NCBI RefSeq assembly: GCF_954871325.1
Contig: NC_088775.1
Span: 87,335,561 to 87,399,560 of the forward strand
Source of the DNA: Gordionus sp. m RMFG-2023
Lineage: Eukaryota > Nematomorpha > Gordioida > Chordodea > Parachordodidae
Length of the DNA: 64,000 nt
Direction of reading: 5' to 3'
Positions 57,400 through 64,000 of this stretch are shown in pieces; the first letter of the stretch is position 1, and each line of letters starts with the position of its first letter. The position numbers and the translations under genes are program-made. The notes under the pieces were generated by a model, which saw nothing but the letters and a program-made list of their open reading frames with translations, did no database searches and was not told where the DNA came from.

Positions 57400-59530
57400 C
57401 TTAAATAGTGTATAAATCATCAATTTTTTTAACATACATTGAATTGAATAATATTTGATTTCCATAAAAAAATATAGAAAATACATGCAGTAAATAACTA
57501 GCCACATCCCTGACATCCTCAAAATCTAACTTTTCAAGTGCTTTACTAATGTATGACTTATTGGAAAATCATTAAAATGGTATAAGAGCAAAAATTTTGT
57601 TATTTGTATTTCATAAGGAGGAAGGAACACATATATAAAAACGCAATATATTTTTTAATTTACTGGCAAAGAATGGGGGAAAGGACCATGTCAATTTATT
57701 TCCCGGCAACATTAACAACGTATAATAAATATAAAAAAAATTTTAAATAATTTTAAAAAAGTTTAATGGCATTTGTTTCAGTCTAATCATTTTATCATAT
57801 AGAGATATACGAAAAGGTTATATAAGGTGACATTCACTTCTGGTTTCATTCCCTGATCACGCGGACGCTTAAACAATTCCTGTGTCTACATAATCGGAAG
57901 AAGGGGGGAGGAGGAGGGTAAATTTGCCTCCATATATTTTTGGGGGGTAGAAGGAGGTTTCCATGAGGATCTAGGAGAAGAATGTATTGAGAATATTTAA
58001 GTTCAAAAGAGGGGGATTTTAAATATCGATTGAACGATCTCTAAGCTAATACCAGGAATCTAAACCAAGTCTGAGCTATGAATCTGGTATTAAATCAAAC
58101 CCGAATTGTTAAAAATTATTGTCCTCTTGAAACCTAACTTCTAAAAAGGTCTGTGAACTGTTGAACCTTTACAATAATCTAACTCTTAGATGGTTATTAG
58201 ATACCATTTTCCAAATTCTTATCTACTCTATACAAAATTCTATCAGTTTATTTAACATATGATTTAATCCGTACATCGAATTGAGATTATTATTTTTTTA
58301 TAAAACCAAACCTGAACTCTCTAAACCGTTATTTTCCATTCGAGCCAAAACCTGAACCGATATCGTTACATTTTAGGATCCCTGATAAATATCGGCAGCT
58401 GCATTGCATATGCGCACTCTCAAAAATTAGGATTTTCTTATTGTTTAATATTTTTTGCATAAATGTAAGTGAAAGTAAACGGTTCAGGGAAACAATTACA
58501 ACAAAAAAAAGGAAAGTCGATAGCATCCGAAAGTTTAGAAACTCCTTTATTGGCCAAATCGGGTTCAAACCCAGACCGCCTAACCTTCAATGAGCTGTCT
58601 ATCATTCCGAAGTATATCTATTCTCGGCCAAAAAGGTCGTAATCTTTAAAAATAAACAATAGTAAATAATTAGTTTTTTTGCCTCTCCCAAAAAACCAAA
58701 AACCAATTGCAAAATTATCAGATAACAGCAGCGCAGCTCTGCTAAATGATACTTAGTTTTTCAATACAATATTTTTTTTTACTTATCATTTATTTATGAC
58801 TAATTCCAAAAAAAATATTGGAATTTATTTTTTTTTGAAAACAATGAACACACGTAGCAACATACAAATGATAAGATTATGATAGATAAATTTATCCTTT
58901 ATATTATTTGTATAAAATATTTTTAAAAAACAAAAAAATTAAGTATCATTTTCGTTAAATCGTTTCGTTCGTTACCAAAATAAAAAAACCATATGGGATA
59001 TTTTAAATAATGTTAAATGAAAAAATAATTAAAATATCCTCTAAAAAAAAAAATATTTTAAGAAATTTAATTTTTTCTTTTTACTTCCCTTACCTCCCCC
59101 TAGTTATTTTCTCAATAAATTTGTTCATCTTTTTTTTTAATGAGATTTACGAAAATAAAAATTTTAATTATTTTTTTTTGTAACAAAATAAAAAGGCCAA
59201 AATGGTCAAACATATGTTTTATATTACATAACAATTTGTTTTAAAATTTTAAAAAATTTCGTTATAGAAAGTGTTTGTTATTTTATTTTTTAAAATTATT
59301 ATCTTAAAAAATGGTATTCATCATTTTTTTTAAAGGTTGTGAAAGTTTTAAAAAATATTTTTTTTTAAAGAAAATAGAATGTAAATAAGGGAGGTGCAGG
59401 AAATAGAGATCAACACCGTCTGACCCTAGTCGGTAGATTATGACCGGTCGATTATAACTTTTATAACCGTTTTGGCTTCGTGAAACTATCAGATCCAACC
59501 CTATCTCCATACTAGTCAAACGCCCCCCTT
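57400..59530. other. AT-rich DNA, no gene seen
   Basis: A minus-strand frame near 58,526 starts MLSTFLFFVVIVSL, which resembles a signal peptide. No donor in the right phase follows, and the frame runs into a repeat (58,300-58,383). I do not assign it to the collagen gene. Confidence 0.45.
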
Positions 59531-59539
59531 AGCCCGTGT

Positions 59540-59810
59540 GGATAATAGGTCAAAGATATTTTAACTGAAGGAGATTTTCTATTTGGATGAAATATATTTA
59601 ATATTAAACAAGTATCTAATGTGAGGAGTAGGATTAAAGGTTAGAGAGATATGGATGGATTAAGATTAGGTTTGAGGAGAGATATAGGTTAAGGGTTAAA
59701 ATATAGACAAGATTATGTGATTATAAATAGACGGATAGAAATTTAAATAAATGAGCTGTTGCAATTGTAATTTTTTCTTGAGTTGACCCATAGTCGTTTT
59801 GTTATCGGCT
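59540..59810 (+). repeat. Interspersed repeat family R3, copy 2
   Basis: TAACTGAAGGAGATTTTCTA, GGATTAAAGGTTAGAGAGAT, ATTATGTGATTATAAATAGA and TTGAGTTGACCCATAGTCG match 54,030-54,290 in the same order. It is non-coding. Confidence 0.6.
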
Positions 59811-62150
59811 CAAATATTTCGTTCATAATAGAAAAATACTTTGAGGTCCTAGGTTAGTCAAAAACTTAGAAGTATTGCGTAGACCTTTACAATTCCATAG
59901 CCAGGCCAATGTTTGGTAGTTAATATAATTTTATTCATCCGAATTATAATATTTTTCAAATATGAAAGAAAGTAGTCGATGATTATTAATGAGTTGTGAA
60001 AAATGTTAAAGATTTTTTAAAAAAAATAATATTACAATTGATTAGATAAAAAGATAATAAAACAATTTTAAAAAAATTGAAAGGAGAGAAGAATAAAAAG
60101 AAACAATAAGATAATAGGAATGATTTTGGTTAGTACTAAATCGTGCTCATACTGATAAAATAATTTATGTCAGGAGATTTGGCACAAATAATCCCATGTT
60201 AATAATATTACTGGAGGTTTGGATTGAAGGGATTTTTTACTGGCCAAGGGCTGATAGTGAAGGAGTGGATACAATACAATATTCGTTATGATATGGTGGG
60301 GTGGGGTGTATATCTCATGATGTGAATCGAAAAAGGGTATGATTCATCTTAATATTTAATAAATAAATAAATAGTTTTCCTGGAGTGGCTATTTACCGAG
60401 GCCAATTGCATGTAACATGTGTAACTAATATATGACGTCGTAGAAAGTTTATTGTCCCCTGCACTTTTTAACTTATTTATTAATTATTTAAGGCATGCAC
60501 AGCGGGTTTCTTATTTTTATTTTTGAAAGACGTAATGTTGCCGGAACCGTATTTCCAATGGCGTAGGCATGGGTGGAAGAGGGGTTAGGGGGTTAAATAA
60601 ATTATAATTTACTAAATTGATAATATAAATGCTTAAAATTTAAAAAAACAACTATATGTATGTTTTTAATTTATAAATAATAATTTTGATCTACAGTATT
60701 CGATTATTTATATATATTTTTAAATAAATTTTAAATTATATTCCAAAAAAAACTTGTCTAGTTTGTCATATTCCTTTTTAAAAAGAAATCTACTTTGTCA
60801 ATTTCATTATGAAGAAACAATCATTAATTTATTCATATTTAAAACAAATGTTAAGCACAGATATGCCACAAGTCTATTAAAGACTACCTTTTTATGTCGC
60901 TATTAAATATAAAATTAACAAAACTACAAGCATATCAAGTCTTATATTTTAAAAGAAGATAGGATTTTTTATAATGTTAATAATAGTAAAAATTTATTTT
61001 AATTTAATTTTTTTTTTCTAGAATCTTCGATTGTATTAAATGAGATTTGAATTATTTCTATATTTATTAAACAATGAAAAGAAAAAATGGCTTCTATGGA
61101 GTTCATAGAATCATAAGATTAAAATATATCTTGAATTGGGGAAAGAAAATCATTAATTGTATTCAGACCAAATTTATCTTTGATAATTTAATAATCGATA
61201 TTTAAGATTCGGCATAATACTTGCCGTAACCTTTATTTATTGGATGACAAAAAAAATTATCACTAACTAATAAGTACTAATCTTACATTACATATTATTC
61301 CTTCTAGCATGATACCAATTAGCCGAAATGTTTTTCTTTAAACTATCTTCCAAACAGGTTGAAGCAGTAAGGAGGTATAAAATACGCACTAATTGACATA
61401 AATTTCCGAGATAATGCTTCCAGATGTTTGGCTAACTTTACGCTTTAAGACGTGATATAGACTTTTGGGTCATAATTCTGTTATTTTTTAATGGCTGGCG
61501 AAATTGATTAAAAAATTAATGAGACATTAAATATCAACTCAAACCAGATAGTAAGAACTTCTAAATTCTCCGTTCTGGTGGTATGATGCTAATTTTGACA
61601 AATTTTAATTTTTTTGCCAATAATTCTTTTCCTATTTAAACCAACTATCAACGAGAGAATAAAGCATTAAAAATATATTAATAAAGCAATACTCAATGAT
61701 TTAGAATAATTAATTAGTGTTTCCAAAAGCTTGGCTCACTTGAAGCTTAGAGCGTGACATGATAGTTTTCATTTTGTTTTATAATTCAGTTTCTTTCGTG
61801 ATTCTCATATTTAAGTGAGGAATTGAAATGAAAGTACTAGTCAGGCATTAAATATTAACACATGCTAAATATAGATCTTTATATTTTTCATTTTACCACG
61901 ATATCTATTTTGGCAATTTTCTTTTCTATCTACCAAACGGAATTGATAAAATTTGCTGAATAAATGCTTCACATTTTAATCTTTAGGGTAGCAAAATTTT
62001 GTGACCAAAAAATTTTTCTCTTTATACTGGCTTTAAAGTCAGGCACTAATAAATCACAAAACATTGCCATATTTTAAAATTAGGGCATGTTTAGCCAACT
62101 TTAACGGAAATAATATAAAGAGCACCGAAAAATCAATAATATATTAATAA
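59811..62150. other. AT-rich DNA, no gene seen
   Basis: Neither strand offers a credible frame. The region is largely A/T with short repeats. Confidence 0.45.
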
Positions 62151-62159
62151 TTTTATAGT

Positions 62160-62265
62160 TAGGGACCCGGCCGAAGGCTGGGCAAAACGGGGTTTGGAGG
62201 TTCAGCCTCCAAAAAAATTCTTAAAAAATCTACCCATTGGAAAATCCTGACTACGCCACTGCATA
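62160..62265. repeat. Repeat ending in the inverted CAGTGGCGTAGTC motif
   Basis: GGGACCCGGCCGAAGGCTGG, GGTTTGGAGGTTCAGCCTCC (a hairpin) and GACTACGCCACTG. The end motif is a common terminal sequence of interspersed repeats in invertebrates. Confidence 0.45.
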
Positions 62266-62574
62266 TTTTTAACAAGGAGCACCTATCCTCTGAATTTCTG
62301 CTAATCAATAATTCACGGCAAAATTGTCTGAAATTTATATGGTTACTCTATGTTGGAATACTATTCTGGTAAACTAGGAGATCTTTCGATAATTTAATAT
62401 ATAATCTAAATTACCCTGATAAACCACCTAACTAAATAGTATTTTATATCTACAATCTAAGATTATATATTTCATAGAATAATAACCTACCAGATGATAA
62501 CCTAATTCAAGAAATCTGATACTCAAGGAAATTTTTTAACTAGATATAAAATATATATAATATATAGTTTTATA

Positions 62575-62720
62575 AGTGAGTAGAATTAAATATTAGAAAA
62601 GATATGGGTTATTAGAGTTAATTAAAAGTTTAAGAGATATAGAGACTAAGGATTAGTCAAATCTGACAGGTCATGTGATAAAAAATAATTTTCCCGAGTT
62701 GGACCATAATCAACTTACCT
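62575..62720 (+). repeat. Interspersed repeat family R3, copy 3
   Basis: AGTCAAATCTGACAGGTCAT, CCCGAGTTGGACCATAATC and an upstream GATATGGGTT match the R3 landmarks. The copy ends about 20 bp before the hAT end at 62,740. Confidence 0.5.
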
Positions 62721-62739
62721 ACCTTCTATCTATCATGAG

Positions 62740-64000
62740 CAGGGTTGCCAGGTCAAAATTTTCAAATTGCGGGAGAAATTTGGTATTATGCGGGAGAAAT
62801 ATAAAAATTGCTAAAAAAAAAATTTTGCGGGCCGAGGATTTTGAATTGACTTAATTATTCGCCTATTATTTTTTATTTAGTTTATATAAATACAAAGTCG
62901 GTAACTATTTTTCAAAATAAAATAACATCTTGATTTATTAAAATATATTAATTTTAAAAAATAACCAACGATCTTTTTTATATATAAAAGAATGATAAAA
63001 TTTTATATAAAAAAAACGATTTTAATTTTACAATTAAAAATATATTTTATGTGAATGTCCCCCGCAAAACGACCGCAATTGGAAATCTACCGTGTGTGTG
63101 TGTAACATTATAGGGATAGGCGCTTAATTATCACGTATCACGTTTAAATACATAATAAGGTACTTCAAAAATAAAAAATAATACAGATGAAACTACAGTT
63201 GCGGCAATTGCAATCACTTATCTTGTAGTACAACATTCACAGAGATAATTATGATCACAATGTTGGAAGATTTTTTTCCCCATATTATTTAACTATCTAA
63301 TATAAATGAAAACTATACTTGTAGAAAAAAAATGAGCAAGGCTATCATCAATGTTTTAGGACCTAAATCCAGGAGGTCAATTCTTGATGATTTGAAAAAT
63401 GGGCATACATATGCAATTCTAACAGATGCATCTAATAAAGGAAATATTATAATATTTCCTTTGATCCTCCGCTATTTCATCAAAATTAAGGTCGTTTCAA
63501 TAAAACTATTAAATTTTTTCCCCTCGAATAGTGAAAAATCCAAAGACATAGCTAACCATATAATGGTAAATATAGCAGATTCGAGATTATCAATAAATTG
63601 CATGTCAGCTTTCTGATCTGATAATGCCTCAGTGAATTTGGTAAAAACAGAGTGTATTTACAGAATTGAGTCAGCACAATGTTGGTTGCGATATGTTCCT
63701 AATACCGGCTATCGATAGAATTTTAATATAAACCTTTAAAAAAATATTTCATAAAGATTATAAAAGCTGTCCTAATATTTTGAAAATTATAATGAATGGC
63801 AGAGGTATATTTAGGAATGATTTTACATGTAGTAAATCTACTACATTCTGTTAATGTGTAGTTGCAATCAGAAGAATCTTAACAAAGATTCACAAAATTA
63901 TGCTGCAGATGTGTTCATCTTTACAGTTAAAAATTGACAATAAATTTTATGGCGCCATTGCTAAAACTTTATTATATTTTATTTGAGATTAAATAATAGA
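62740..64000 (+). mobile_element. hAT-type element, left end, running off the window
   Basis: It starts CAGGGTTGCCAGGTCAAAAT, a hAT-like end. The subterminal motif GCGGGAGAAAT occurs twice and GCGGGC once. A decayed transposase follows from about 63,190. The right end lies beyond the window, so the 8 bp duplication cannot be tested. Confidence 0.65.
63190..63960 (+). pseudogene. hAT-type transposase remnant
   Basis: A first block AAIAITYLVVQHSQR precedes the best frame. That frame reads YTCRKKMSKAIINVLGPKS, then LTDASNKGNIIIFPLILRYF, with the first catalytic Asp in TDAS, and on to MSAF. A TGA then stands where a Cys is expected, and SDNASVN continues with the second catalytic Asp region. This is the RNase H-like core of a hAT branch common in arthropods and often annotated as a BED or zinc-finger repeat protein. 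Further stops follow after 63,715. The gene is dead in this copy and its C-terminus is outside the window. Confidence 0.7.

Noticed and set aside
58329-58568. Minus-strand frame with a signal-like start, possible first collagen exon
   Set aside because: No donor in the phase required by e1 or e2, and its end lies in an interspersed repeat.

Overview
Organism and setting. The window is very AT-rich, intron-bearing eukaryotic DNA. It carries one large host gene, a type IV collagen chain on the minus strand, inside dense transposon debris (MULE, three hAT-type elements or remnants, a Tc1/mariner copy, MITEs, and fossils of LTR elements). A basement-membrane collagen with a duplicated C4 (NC1) domain shows an animal. 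The mariner, MULE and hAT lineages and the base composition suggest an arthropod, perhaps a crustacean such as a parasitic copepod. That placement is inference; the sequence does not prove it. Layout, left to right. 1-10.2 kb: two head-to-tail copies of a long non-coding repeat unit that contain a palindromic MITE, split by a 4.4 kb foldback element (2564-6989) whose inverted ends are arrays of a TATAGAGAAT-like motif. 10.2-14.7 kb: a MULE whose inverted ends are arrays of a TTCCCCGGAAAA-like motif, with a decayed transposase in the middle. 14.7-16.05 kb: AT-rich DNA with no gene seen. 16.05-18.67 kb: a hAT element with near-matching 8 bp flanks and a decayed BED-finger/hAT transposase. 18.8-20.15 kb: a broken Ty3/gypsy pol fossil. 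20.67-20.96 kb: a minisatellite. 21.9-31.2 kb: three more copies of the long repeat unit, one interrupted by a gag-plus-LTR fossil. 31.4-31.9 kb: a short island of higher GC with small secreted-looking ORFs on both strands, not identified. 32.7-54.6 kb: the collagen IV gene. 54.6-64 kb: AT-rich DNA with scattered MITE fragments and, at the right edge, another hAT element entering the window. The collagen gene. Forty exons can be placed by canonical GT/AG sites and an unbroken reading phase: a Pro/Tyr-rich N-terminal exon, the Cys-rich 7S region, about 1,500 residues of interrupted Gly-X-Y repeat, and the twelve-cysteine NC1 domain. It ends in an unusual 73-residue Gln/Pro/Tyr-rich tail. The signal-peptide exon was not found; it should lie upstream (above 54,600), in the window or beyond it. 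Everything else recognised is mobile or repetitive DNA; the only other candidate host gene is the 31.4-31.9 kb island. The repeats do not form a pathway with the collagen gene; several simply sit inside its introns.
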